Part shown: piece by piece, positions 35,965 to 46,622 of the stretch
How the letters are laid out: each line of letters opens with the position of its first letter
How positions within the stretch are numbered: the stretch's first letter is position 1
Assembly: GCF_000276665.1 (NCBI RefSeq)
Contig: NW_004955405.1
Location: 15,110,084 to 15,174,083 of the forward strand
Length of the DNA stretch: 64,000 nt
From: Chinchilla lanigera
Taxonomy: Eukaryota > Chordata > Mammalia > Rodentia > Chinchillidae
Direction of reading: 5' to 3'
The notes under the pieces: model-generated
Databases searched by the model: none
Told to the model about the DNA's origin: nothing
What the model saw: the letters and a program-made list of their open reading frames with translations, nothing else
Made by a program: the position numbers and the translations under genes

Positions 35965-36145
35965 TTTTCTTTCTTTTTTTTTTTTTTTTTTTTTTTTTTG
36001 GCAGTACGGGGAACTCAAATCACATCCTTTCCACTGAGCTACACACCCAGCCATTTTTAAAAGTTTTTTACTTGGAGACAGGGTCTTAGTCCCTAAGTCA
36101 CTCAAACTGAACTCAAACCTGTGACTCTCCTGCTTCAGCCAATCA
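35965..36145 (-). mobile_element. B1-dID dimeric SINE with long poly-T
   Basis: A 26-base T run (35974-35999) precedes the reversed ID half (GTACGGGGAACTCAAATCAC, CACTGAGCTACACACCCAGC) and the reversed B1 half (GAGACAGGGTCTTAGTCCCT, TCTCCTGCTTCAGCCAATCA). Confidence 0.85.
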
Positions 36146-36764
36146 CAACAAATCAACTTTGGAAAAAAGCAAACAGAAAAACCTTTGTTAAAAATATAAT
36201 GCTTTTGCAATATGGATGTGTATTCTTTGGTATTTACTCTGATAAGAAGTCAGGTCTATGTATTGTCATTTTGATTAGAGGCAAGTTTACAATGGTTAAG
36301 CCTAAATAGTGTATGGCAGATCCTTCTGTAGAGTCACTATGTGGCTTTGAAGGCTACATCACAAAAGGTCACACAGCTCTACCTTGTGCCTAGCTATGCT
36401 CACTCCAAGCCCTCTTCCACTGGGTAAGAGTCCAGATGTCCTGCAGCCTCCATGCTGGGAGAAAGCCCAGGCCCTGTGCAGACACAAGTAGGTGCCCCAG
36501 CTGACGGTCCCAGGGAGCCCAGCCTTCCCCTTATCCCACCAGGACACATGAGAGAGTCCAGGCCCCAGTCATGCCCGTCCTCCCAGCTAAGGCCCAGCTA
36601 TGACACAGCAGAGACAAAGTCATTGCTACTCCCCATTCCTTGAATTTCTGAACCACAGAATCTATAAGTGTAATAAAATGACTCTCTTTTTGTACTTAGA
36701 GTTCATGAGATGGTGCAAACATGCTTGGCTACGTTTAATGAATGAAATAAGAGAGAACTAGTTC
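36146..36764. other. Unassigned DNA, GC-richer than its surroundings
   Basis: No recognised element. Overlapping frames at 36359-36643 on both strands conflict, so coding is unlikely. Confidence 0.4.
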
Positions 36765-36895
36765 TCTGCCAGCAAGTGCTTTATGTATGTGACTTTATTC
36801 ACTCGTCTCAGAAACCCCATGGGTTACCGATTATTTTTCAGACCTCTTCAGTGACAAAACTGAGGCTCTGAGAATTTGAAACAGCTCACTGAGGG
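36765..36895 (-). mobile_element. MIR SINE
   Basis: AAGTGCTTTATGTATGTGAC, GAAACCCCATGGGTTACCG and AAACTGAGGCTCTGAGAATT show reversed MIR order. Confidence 0.7.
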
Positions 36896-37489
36896 CAAGG
36901 CTGGAATTCTCTGCCCCTGGAATTCTCTGGCCCTTCTGACATTTATCCCACATCCTGCCCCTGCTCTTTCAGCCACAGGTGGATCCCAAATCACAGAACC
37001 ATGGAAAGCAAAATCAGCTTGGAGATTTGACAGTGGGTCCCTTTTTGAGTTCCTTTTTGTGCCTGGTATTGTGCTTAGTACTCATAACCCCAAGTCTGAT
37101 TCTTTCCTCCAGTCTCACATCCATCCTCACCCGCCTTTTCTTTCCCACACCACAGGCAGTTTTTCAAATGCGTATCTTCCAGGGGATTTTCCCCATCTTC
37201 TCCTTCAAGTAGTCTCTTGAAGGCTTCCCTTTTACCCATGCCACCGTGATTCACAAGCCAAGCCCGTGGCTGGTGCTAAGCCCAACTGCCTGAAAGTCAA
37301 CTAAGAAGCACAGTGAAAGCACCAGTTCCAGGGCTTTCCTCCAGAGTCTGGCTGAGGCAGCGCGCTGCTGGTTCCTGCATGCAGCCATGATGGGAAATAC
37401 AGGCCAAGAGAATAACAGCCGAACTCCTTCACATGGCCTCTATCACCTGGCATACCCCAGCCAACTTCTCCCACCTCGCTGTCTGCCAC

Positions 37490-37815
37490 TGCCTCGCCTT
37501 GTGGCTCATTCAGTGAACACGTCCTTCAAGGCCTCCTAATCTCCAATCTCTCTGTGTGCTCTTCCCTCTGCCAGGAAGGCACCTTCCCCACTGAATAGCC
37601 TGATGAGCACCACTTCCAGGAGCCTCCGTCTCTCCCCTGCAAGCACCCTTGGCATCCTTCCCCTGGGTTCCTGTGGGCTCTACCTCCATTGCCTTAGCTC
37701 ATAGCTAAATGATGTGCTGAAGCCAGAGGCCCGGGCTTATTCACTTCAGAATCCCCACGGTTAGCACAGTGCCCCATTTATCAACTATATTCAACAAATG
37801 TTTGCTGAATGAATA
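37490..37815 (+). mobile_element. L2 LINE 3' end
   Basis: TCCAATCTCTCTGTGTGCTC, GTTAGCACAGTGCCCC and a terminal CAACAAATGTTTGCTGAATG match the L2 3' end layout. Confidence 0.7.
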
Positions 37816-38234
37816 ACCCAATGTGTTTCCCTTCAGCTTTTGCTGCCAAGAAACGCAGAGCCAAATTCAGTTACCAAGTATAGTAATTAGCTCATCCCAG
37901 GTGCCTGCTAACATCTGCTCCCCGTTTCTTTGAGATGGTCTCTGTTCCCTTTTTAGCCATAATTGACCTATTTCCCATTGAGCTTCATTTTGTGCGCTCT
38001 TTCAAATCCTTCTGGAAGAAGATGGTCTATAAATTGTGAATAAATCAATGGATAGATCAGCTCCTCAAAATATACCTGTGTTGGGCTAGCATCGGAGTAA
38101 AAAGAAAATATTACCGAAAAATAAGTTACACTTCTCAAGTCAAAAGATTAATGGTTTTTCATTATTTTTCAATAATTATTTTCATTATTATTTTTAATGG
38201 ATAAAAATTTTCAAACTATGAGGAAACGCCCAGT
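37816..38234. other. Unassigned DNA
   Basis: No repeat recognised. The sequence has a unique look (GTATAGTAATTAGCTCATCC) and could be conserved, but nothing proves it. Confidence 0.35.
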
Positions 38235-38560
38235 CATCTATATGGTTAGTCATTCAACATGTAGCATCTATTTTGTGCAAGGCCCCCTGGGTGATGTGAG
38301 TGGCAAAGACACGATTAAGATCCCAGAAATCAAAGAGTTAACTGTAGCTTAGATGAGGACTGTATATGAATACAGTCTTGCAAATTATAAAGAGTTAATG
38401 ATTGTACTAAGAATTCAAAGACAAGATATCTATGAGTAGGGCCAGAGAAGGCTTCACAAAGCCCCTACAATCCAACTGGTACCTTAAACCATAAACAGGA
38501 TTTTGACATATAAACAGTGCTAGACAGAATCAGGAAATCAATAGGGAAATTGGAAGATGA
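38235..38560 (+). repeat. Old interspersed repeat, class unassigned, left part
   Basis: TGTAGCATCTATTTTGTGCA, AGGGCCAGAGAAGGCTTCAC and TTTTGACATATAAACAGTGC resemble the opening of the same old repeat seen at 29.6-30.4 kb. A MIR and then a B1 interrupt its likely continuation. Confidence 0.5.
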
Positions 38561-38579
38561 ACTGATCTTTGGCTGGATA

Positions 38580-38745
38580 ATGCTACCTAAGGTTTATGAA
38601 GCTCTTACTATGCTTAGCCTATGGGCTACAGATAAAGAAACTGAGCCGTAGAAGTCAAACGAACACCCAAGGTGACACAGCTTCCACATGGCCGAGCTGA
38701 GATCAAATCAATGCAGATGCTAAGGCTTCATGCTTCAGCCACCAC
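38580..38745 (-). mobile_element. MIR SINE
   Basis: GAAGCTCTTACTATGCTTAG, AAAGAAACTGAGCCGTAGAA and CAAGGTGACACAGCTTCCAC in reversed MIR order. Confidence 0.7.
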
Positions 38746-38889
38746 AGATGCTAATTCAAGGAACAAAGACTTATTTCTGTGAGTACTAGAAAATGAGACC
38801 AGAAAGATAAGCTGGAGTTGGACAGTGAAGGACTTCAAAGCCAGGCAATGTCTCTGACATTGGTTGTGTTAGCAATAAGAAACAACTGG

Positions 38890-39123
38890 TGACTTTTTTG
38901 TTTTCATTTTGGTTTGGTTTGGTTTGGTTTGGTTTGGTTTGGTTTGGTTTGATTTGGTTTGGTTTGGTTTTTTTTTGAGACAGGGTCTCAATTGTAGTGC
39001 AAGTTAGGTTTGAGCTCACTATGTAGCCCAGGTTGGCCTCAAACTCATGGTGATCCTCCTGCCTTAGCTTCCCAAGTGCTGGAATTAGAGGTGTGCACCA
39101 CATAGTCAGCCTGATGACTTTTT
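38890..39123 (-). mobile_element. B1 SINE with expanded (AAACC)n tail
   Basis: On the plus strand a GGTTT array (38911-38968) runs into GAGACAGGGTCTCAATTGTA and the reversed B1 body, including the two CAGGTTG-type segments. TGACTTTTT flanks it on both sides (38890-38898 and 39115-39123), so the array is the mutated and expanded poly-A tail of this copy. Confidence 0.94.
38911..38968. repeat. (GGTTT)n pentanucleotide microsatellite
   Basis: About 11 GGTTT units with one GATTT variant, forming the tail of the adjacent B1. Confidence 0.96.
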
Positions 39124-40468
39124 AAGAACAGATTAAAAAGACGTATTTTACAGGCATGATGTGCTTACCACATGAATTAATCGGTGAATCAACGAATGAA
39201 TTTTTAAGGTAGACTATCAAGCAGCAAGCAGCCTGCATATATAATAGACTGGAAGTAAGACGCATTAAAAGAATGAAAGTAATAGCGCAAGAAAACAGCA
39301 GCAACAAGAGCACACGGGCCTGAAAAGGAAGTGACCAAGGGACAGAAAAGGAACAAACATGGAATGTGATCAGGCTTGAATGAATGTCACGCAAGCGCAG
39401 TGATATGAGAAAACAGCAACACAATAAACATGGTAGGTGTGTGGGTGAGGAGATTCAGGGCCCCGCAGGAGCCTAGTGGAGCTGTTCTTCAGGATGTGAC
39501 CAGGGATGAAAACATTGGGTCATGGGTCCCCCACATTGAAGAAATCATCCAGGCCACGCCATGAAGAAAAGTGCCAAGGGGCAGTGTGTGAGGAGAGGTG
39601 GGCCTTACACACAACACTGAGAAACAGCACAAGGTGCAAGGGGAGGAGGAGTCACACAACGGCAGGCGGGATAAATCAGGCCAAGAAGAACAACATTTTA
39701 AGACTATGAGAAATTGGGGAGGGCAGGTTGAAAAGCTTTGAGGAAGAGAATGGATGAAAAAGGCCGAGTGACCTATTAAGTGAGAAGTACCCACTGAGAC
39801 AAGTGACTGTGGATGAGAAGAAAGCACAGTAGCAAGGAGTTGAAGACCAGTAAAGAGTGACAAAGCATAGCACAGGTCAGGGGCCGTAAATTCAGATGCC
39901 AAAGGGGCCAGGCAGATAATCAAGAAGGAAGAAAATAGGCTGGTTATAAGGTCCATGCAGTCCTCTGGGCCTTCCACTTCCCACATGTGATGCAGATGTT
40001 GGTATAGAAAAACTAAGCAAAGCAAGAATGTGAGGGAGAGACAAATGGCAGCTAGCACTTTAGCCCAGAGGTGGAGACAAAAGGGAAGGGTGAGGTCCAC
40101 AGGAAACTGGAGAATGCATGTCCCATCCACCTCAACTCAGAAGCTGACACTCAGCTCCAAGAGCCCAAGTTCATGAGAGAATGCCAGCCAGTACTGTCAG
40201 TTCCCCATGTGTCAAGAGAAAGAGAAATTCAGATTTGTATGGAAATCTCCTAATTTCTAAATGTTGGCGAAAAAATAAGGCATGGGCCAATGAATCAGCC
40301 TTGTAGGCATAACCTTCCTCCCTTCCTGCCAGTCTAAGACTACCTAGATCCACTCTGTTTTCATTAAGTCTGGCAATGAAAGAAAAGTAGAAGTTGATTT
40401 GATAGACAACAGAATCGTGTGAAGGATTTTTATAGACAATTTCTTTGTTTGTTTTAAGATTATAAAGA
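39124..40468. other. GA-rich DNA with a 213-codon minus frame; likely old repeat
   Basis: The plus strand is GA-rich, and parts (CATTTTAAGACTATGAGAAA) resemble the downstream part of the old unclassified repeat. The minus-strand frame 39489-40130 gives 213 residues, rich in Leu, Ser, Cys and Pro with several hydrophobic runs, as expected for an antisense reading of GA-rich DNA. I find no family match and do not call it a gene. Confidence 0.45.
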
Positions 40469-41365
40469 NNNNNNNNNNNNNNNNNNNNNNNNNNNNNNNN
40501 NNNNNNNNNNNNNNNNNNNNNNNNNNNNNNNNNNNNNNNNNNNNNNNNNNNNNNNNNNNNNNNNNNNNNNNNNNNNNNNNNNNNNNNNNNNNNNNNNNNN
40601 NNNNNNNNNNNNNNNNNNNNNNNNNNNNNNNNNNNNNNNNNNNNNNNNNNNNNNNNNNNNNNNNNNNNNNNNNNNNNNNNNNNNNNNNNNNNNNNNNNNN
40701 NNNNNNNNNNNNNNNNNNNNNNNNNNNNNNNNNNNNNNNNNNNNNNNNNNNNNNNNNNNNNNNNNNNNNNNNNNNNNNNNNNNNNNNNNNNNNNNNNNNN
40801 NNNNNNNNNNNNNNNNNNNNNNNNNNNNNNNNNNNNNNNNNNNNNNNNNNNNNNNNNNNNNNNNNNNNNNNNNNNNNNNNNNNNNNNNNNNNNNNNNNNN
40901 NNNNNNNNNNNNNNNNNNNNNNNNNNNNNNNNNNNNNNNNNNNNNNNNNNNNNNNNNNNNNNNNNNNNNNNNNNNNNNNNNNNNNNNNNNNNNNNNNNNN
41001 NNNNNNNNNNNNNNNNNNNNNNNNNNNNNNNNNNNNNNNNNNNNNNNNNNNNNNNNNNNNNNNNNNNNNNNNNNNNNNNNNNNNNNNNNNNNNNNNNNNN
41101 NNNNNNNNNNNNNNNNNNNNNNNNNNNNNNNNNNNNNNNNNNNNNNNNNNNNNNNNNNNNNNNNNNNNNNNNNNNNNNNNNNNNNNNNNNNNNNNNNNNN
41201 NNNNNNNNNNNNNNNNNNNNNNNNNNNNNNNNNNNNNNNNNNNNNNNNNNNNNNNNNNNNNNNNNNNNNNNNNNNNNNNNNNNNNNNNNNNNNNNNNNNN
41301 NNNNNNNNNNNNNNNNNNNNNNNNNNNNNNNNNNNNNNNNNNNNNNNNNNNNNNNNNNNNNNNNN
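40469..41365. other. Assembly gap, 897 N
   Basis: Run of N abutting a GGAA array, so the missing sequence is probably at least partly that array. The 478-codon minus frame crossing it is an artefact. Confidence 0.99.
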
Positions 41366-41367
41366 TT

Positions 41368-41500
41368 AAGGAAGGAAAGAAGGGAGGAATGAAGGAAGGA
41401 AGGAAGGAAGGAAGGAAGGGAGGGAGGGAGGGAGGAAGGGAGGAAGGAAGGAAGGAAGGAAGGAAGGAAGGAAGGAAGGAAGGAAGGAAGGAAGGAAGGA
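41368..41500. repeat. (GGAA)n microsatellite next to the gap
   Basis: GGAA and AAGG units with a short GGGA-rich interruption, about 133 bp visible and truncated on its left by the gap. Confidence 0.95.
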
Positions 41501-41754
41501 CATGTGCTTGTGGTGTTCATGTTTACATGTATGTGTGCATGGGTATGTAAGGCACATTTCTTAAATATCTTTGCAAATTCTGGGAAGAAATAATTCCTCT
41601 CTAACAAATCAGTCCTCTAATACACTGATTTTTCTTCCCCTTATCTTTCAAGGTTCTCACCCTACATACCCATATTAATTCCCCACTATTCCCAAAGAAT
41701 ATCCTTTGCTCCTACATGTCAGCCATCCTAGAAGGGTGATAACCTACAAAGACA

Positions 41755-42190
41755 CCATCCATTTAAGAGCACATATTATGTGCTGGCACTGTATGTGGTG
41801 ATGGGATTGACAGTGCTGTCTGATGTTGCTCAGCGACCATGGTCCCTGCCTGCATCATTCATACAAGATTTTGTTCTCCTTCTTCCATTGCCCTCATTCC
41901 CCTCAGCAGGTATGCCCACTTTCCTACTCTCTGCCTGAAAATACCTCCTGTCCTTCTTCTTCCAGTAAACTTTCCCACCGTGTCACTGATTGGTCTATCA
42001 ACCTCTTCTGCAAACCTCGTCAACCCTTAAAGCCCATAAAAGTAACAGAGCCTCTAATGATATGTTGTCCTGTCTCACTGGCTCTTGTCTCAACTACACC
42101 GGCTTTATCTCTCCTGCTAGGCCATAAAACCATCGAGGACAAGCAACATGCCCTTTGTCTCTTCTCTGCCTTCTATATGGATGAATATAA
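41755..42190 (+). mobile_element. L2-like relic
   Basis: The opening TATTATGTGCTGGCACTGTA and ATGGTCCCTGCC resemble the start of the old repeat seen at 38.2 kb. From about 41870, CTCCTTCTTCCATTGCCCTC, TCTGCCTGAAAATACCTCCT and AAACCATCGAGGACAAGCAA follow an L2-type 3' region. The boundary between the two is unclear. Confidence 0.5.
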
Positions 42191-42261
42191 AACTCATGCA
42201 TTCTAAGAATGTATTGCACATGACTAGATGCTTTTCAAATTGAATTTCAGACTAGTTTATT

Positions 42262-42715
42262 TGCTCTTCACATTAGTTTCTGTGGCTGCTATGACAAATT
42301 ACACCAAACCTAGAGACTTGAAAAACAGATCGCACTGTTTCAGTATGAAGAACACAAATCTAAATGTGTATCACTGGAGCCAAAGCAGAGTGTCAGTTGG
42401 GATGAATTTACCTGAAAAGCCCCAGAGGAGAATTCATGTCTTGCCTCTTCCAGCTGCCAGTGGCTGCCAGGAATCCTTGGCTTATGACCCCCTCATCCAG
42501 TGTTGACCCATCATGTGATAATACTGTCTTCTCTTTTGCCTGTGTAGAACCCCTCACAGCCTCTTTCTTATAAGGACTGTATGATTACATTTAGAGTGTC
42601 CTCCCCCATAGTACAGAATAACCTCCCCAACTCAAAATCTTGAGTCATACCTGTAGGGACCCTATTTCATAAAAGGGATCATTGACAGGTTCCTGGTATC
42701 ATTTTTTATTATGTC
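42262..42715 (-). mobile_element. MLT1-type MaLR LTR
   Basis: Reverse-orientation MLT1 signature: CTGTGGCTGCTATGACAAAT, TTGCCTCTTCCAGCTGCCAG, TGGCTGCCAGGAATCCTTGG, CTTTCTTATAAGGACTGTAT and a GGTTCCTGGTATC end. The middle is deleted or scrambled. Confidence 0.8.
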
Positions 42716-43081
42716 CACAGGATAAAAAGATTATTTCAAAGTAAGAAATCTTGAAAGGCCATAAATTCAGGCAATTTTTTTCCTAGAGAAAAGTCTTCCT
42801 AGTGGCATTTAGCCATAATGCTAGTGTTTTCCACTACAAGGTCTGGTCAGCCACAGGCCAATTGTGTTCTGTGTAGACTAGGATTCAGTGTGAATAGAGA
42901 ATGACTTGACCTTGGGGTTACTAAGTATGTATCCAGGAAGCTTGGGTAAAATCCCTAAGAAGATAGACCTTTCTTCCTGCAGGTCGAATCACAAAGAGAA
43001 TATATAAAGTCTGGATAGAATTTTAAATGAAGCAAATGATCACTTGGTGAGTACACTCTGAAAAGCAGCAAAGTTCTAGTT
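42716..43081. other. Unassigned DNA
   Basis: No recognised element. Confidence 0.4.
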
Positions 43082-43097
43082 TTAAGAGTTTGAGTTG

Positions 43098-43785
43098 AAT
43101 ACTTGTTCATCTATTTACTGGCCATTTGTACTTCTTCATCTGAGAAGTGTCTATTCATTTCAATCACTCACTTTTTGATTAAGTCTTTCATTTGGGGGGG
43201 GTCTAACTTTTGAGTTCTTTATATATTCTATTTATTAGTCCTTTGTCTCAAGAATAGCTGGCAAAATTTTTCCCATTCTGTAGGTTGTGTCTTTCTTCTG
43301 TTGGTTATTTCTTTTGCTGTGCAGATTTTCAATTTGACATGATCCCATTTGTTGATTCTTCCTATTATTTCCTGTGTAATTGGGATTCTGCTCAGAAAGT
43401 TCTTGCTTATGCCTGTCTTCAAGAATTTTACCTATTTTATCTTCCAGAAGATTAGTGTTTGTTTTAACACTTGATCTAGTTTGATTTTAGTTTAGTACAT
43501 GTTGAAAGATATAGGTCTAGATTCAACCTAAATGGATAACCAGTTTTCCCGGTGTGATTTGCTAAAGAGGCTATCTTTCCTCTGGTATATGCTGCTGTCC
43601 CTTTTGTAAAAGACCAGATAGCTGAATGTGCCTGGAATTGTTTCTGCATCCTCAGTTGTGGTCCATTAATAACCACATCTGTTTTTGTGCCAGTACCATA
43701 CTGTTTTAATCACTGTAGCTTTGTAATATAACTTGAAGTCCAAGACTGCTATGCCTTCTGCTTTGCTCTTGTTGTCCGGGGTTCA
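43098..43785 (-). mobile_element. L1 ORF2 C-terminal segment, inverted part of one insertion
   Basis: The plus strand reads as reversed L1 ORF2: TTTTCCCATTCTGTAGGTTG, TTTTGCTGTGCAGATTTTCA, TGACATGATCCCATTTGTTG, TTTGTGCCAGTACCATACTG. It joins head-to-head to a plus-oriented L1 3' end at about 43790, the arrangement expected of a twin-primed L1. Confidence 0.85.
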
Positions 43786-44046
43786 CTTGAGACCACAATG
43801 TTAAGTGAAATAAATCAAATATACAAGTTTAAATATTATATGGTTTCTCTTATATGAGAAACCCAAAATATAAATAAAGAACAAAATAAAAGCTAGATAA
43901 GGGAAGGGCACCAAGAAATGGAGGGAGGAAAAAAGAAGGAGAGGGAAGAGAATGGAAGAAAATTTAAGATGTGCTCTATGCATGTTCCAACTCTCCACAA
44001 AGAATATAATCCTTATGCATTGAAAACATGTACTAATAAAAAAAAA
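43786..44046 (+). mobile_element. L1 3' end, sense part of the inverted insertion
   Basis: TTAAGTGAAATAAATCAAAT, CTTATATGAGAAACCCAAAA and a GATGTGCTCTATGCATG-type UTR end in ATGTACTAATAAAA plus an A run. It is the same 3' end family as the L1s at 2.4 and 49.3 kb. Confidence 0.85.
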
Positions 44047-44064
44047 TTAAGAAAGTTTCAGCTG

Positions 44065-45434
44065 TACTTCATTGAGTTATTTTATAATAACTATACATTA
44101 TGCAAAAACACAGTATAAACTTCTGGCCAAGGTCCAGGAACAACTCTCTTATAAGAAGGTATTATTGTCAAACCAACTTGGTCAAACTGGAATTAGTTGA
44201 AATGTCCATTTAGTCAGTTTAGGAAATCCAGATACCATTTTTCCATAGCAGGATTTGTATTTTTCTCTGACACTACTTTTCCTTATGAGGTGCTAATGAA
44301 AGAATCCCATTCATCATCTAAAATAAAAATATAAATCTCCAGAGGTGTTTAACCATCCCCCACACACACTTCCTGTGCAGGTTCTGTGTGACCTGGTGCC
44401 ACGGTGAGACTTGTGGGAGTAAAATTCACCAACACAGGGCATGTTCTGGTCCCCACTCTTACTGAAGCTAAAAAAGGTATATAATACATTATAAAATGAC
44501 TTTCAACGGAAGCACTTTTTTTCCTAGTGTTTTTAAAAGAAATACTCTTATTATATGGAAATTTTTCTTAGGACAAACAGCATCTCTTCCAAAGAAACCA
44601 GATCAAGGAGGCAATTCTCAGATCTCCTCAGTGTGATTCAGAAAGTTTCCTCCACCTCCTCAAGACCCCAGGGAGTGCCCCCCTGGGGTCTCAGTTTAAT
44701 TCTCATGTTGGTTTATGGACTTTAAATCATTTTCACATCATAACACGTCAACGGTTTATCTACCCTCTTTAAGCTCAACCTTGGCGCCAGGAACATAAAC
44801 ATCCTTCACGGAGGCAGCTTTGTTTGTACAGACCCTGTCCTCTGGAAAAGTTATGATCAGCAGGAAATGAAAACAACCAGCATTGCTTTTGTTTTCATTG
44901 ATTTTGGTGACATTTTGAAAATGGAGCCGTTAAGCCAAACCAAATCCCAGGCCTCGTTCTGACCAAAATCCAAAACGAGGAACTTCACGCGGAACATTCA
45001 AAACTCAATTGTCTCCGGCTACAGCTGAATGAAAAGCTCAGATTAAAACTGGCAAGGATTTACTTCCTACAAACATGCTTTGTTCCTGCCTAACTTGTCA
45101 GCTCATAAAAAAAAAGAAAAAAGAAACGCCTCTGTACAAGCAGCTGTCTCATTCAAGATGCTGAATCCTTTCATGGTCGTCAATATAAATGTGTTACACA
45201 GAACCCAGTCCAGGACCCTTGCTCCAAAACCATGGCCCAAAGTGTGGGCCTCCTTGGCGCCCTGGTATGCCTTTCTTCTAATGTGATGACTTGCATTTCC
45301 AATAAATGGCTATAGAAAATGCCATGCTCTTCATGGAATCCCCTTCATCACTGTTTCCCAGAAGCCTGTTTGTGGAAACAGCCAGCCCCAGAGGCAAAAC
45401 AGAGGACTCTGCGGAGGAGGACTCTGACATTTCC
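44065..45434. other. Unassigned, probably unique DNA with two hairpins
   Basis: No repeat recognised in about 1.4 kb. It includes a perfect 11-bp stem with a 7-nt loop (44663-44691) and an inverted repeat CCTCGTT/AACGAGG (44952-44980). The short frames here look accidental. This is among the better candidates for conserved non-coding sequence. Confidence 0.4.
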
Positions 45435-45540
45435 AACTCTTAATCCTGGCTCTTGCGCTTAGCTGCTGTATGACCACTGAATGTCCTTATATCTTTAAAT
45501 GTTTCCTTAGTAAACTGAGCAACTTGCGCTGAATAACCTG
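45435..45540 (+). mobile_element. MIR fragment
   Basis: CTTAATCCTGGCTCTTGCGC and TAGCTGCTGTATGACCACTG follow plus-orientation MIR order. Confidence 0.6.
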
Positions 45541-45974
45541 GGCTAGTTTACCAGAGAGAAGTCAAATCAAAATTATGGCAAACCATTTTGCAAATATACA
45601 TTGGCTGATGAATAACAATTATGTCTTTCCCAATGAACCAGTAAATAAATTGATGACATGCTGGAGATGCCTCATTATTTCCTGGGTTATTTAGAGAGAC
45701 AGCACCAACCCAACCTGAACACGAGTGGTAGTATATACCAACGGACGACCGAGAGCGGAAGGCAGCTAAAAACAAAGAGCCTCCTTCACTTCCTCCTTTG
45801 GAGCTCTGCTTTGCTTCTCTCCCTCCATTTCACTTCTCTTCTCATCCCATTCTGCAGATCTTCCCTGAGAACAAATATTCATCCATTTGAAACTCAAACT
45901 TTACTATTGAAAACTCCATTAGCCCTGACCTAATGAAAAGATGAGTCCAGGAGCTCAGAATGTGCACACGAATT

Positions 45975-46085
45975 CTCAGCTCTGACATGCATTGGCCGGC
46001 TGGAGGACCTAGGATCTCCCACTTCAGAGCTTCAGTTTCCTCAACTATTAAAATGGGGAAAGAGATATCTTTTTTCCAATCACAG
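45975..46085 (+). mobile_element. MIR fragment
   Basis: AGAGCTTCAGTTTCCTCAAC followed by TATTAAAATGGGGAAAGAG is the plus MIR core. Confidence 0.65.
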
Positions 46086-46310
46086 GAACCTTCAGAGGTC
46101 TTTCCCATCTGGGTTCTTTTTGGTATAAGGTTAGGGAACCAGCGAGGGTTGAAACACTGTAGCTGCCTGGTGGCAAAGTGTGTTTTGGCCACGTAACCAG
46201 AGCATTGGTTTCAGGCCTGACAACAGAATGCATACTACATCTTATCGAGGCAGAAGACGTTTAAAAATCATTCTGTGTATATATTATGCATTAAGTGTGA
46301 CTCTGTAAAT

Positions 46311-46622
46311 TGTGATGGGCTGAATTATATCCTACTGAAATTCATATGCTCCGTTCCTGATTCCCGAAACCTCAGAATGTGACTGCACATAGGGTCTTTA
46401 AAGAGGTAATTAAGGTTACATGAGGTTATTATTATGGCCCTCATCCAATACCCTTGGTGTCTTTGTAAGAGAAGATTAGGACATCGAGATAAACAGAACA
46501 AGACACGGGGAGAAGAGAGCCATCTGTAAGCCAAGAGGAGCGGCTTCAGAGAAAACCAACCCTGCTGACACCATGAAGGCGTCTCCTAGCATCCAAAATT
46601 GTGGATAAATTTCTGTCGCTTG
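46311..46622 (+). mobile_element. MLT1-type MaLR LTR, 3' truncated
   Basis: TGTGATGGGCTGAATTATAT start, AACCTCAGAATGTGACTGCA, TAGGGTCTTTAAAGAGGTAA, TGGTGTCTTTGTAAGAGAAG, and GATAAATTTCTGTCGC near the right end. The terminal CA and last segment are missing. Confidence 0.85.

Noticed and set aside
39489..40130. 213-codon minus-strand open frame
   Set aside because: It is the longest frame free of N, but it is an antisense reading of GA-rich, probably repetitive DNA, with no family resemblance and no exon structure.
40171..41607. 478-codon minus-strand open frame
   Set aside because: Most of it is translated N from the gap, and its visible part is GGAA array and unrelated flank.
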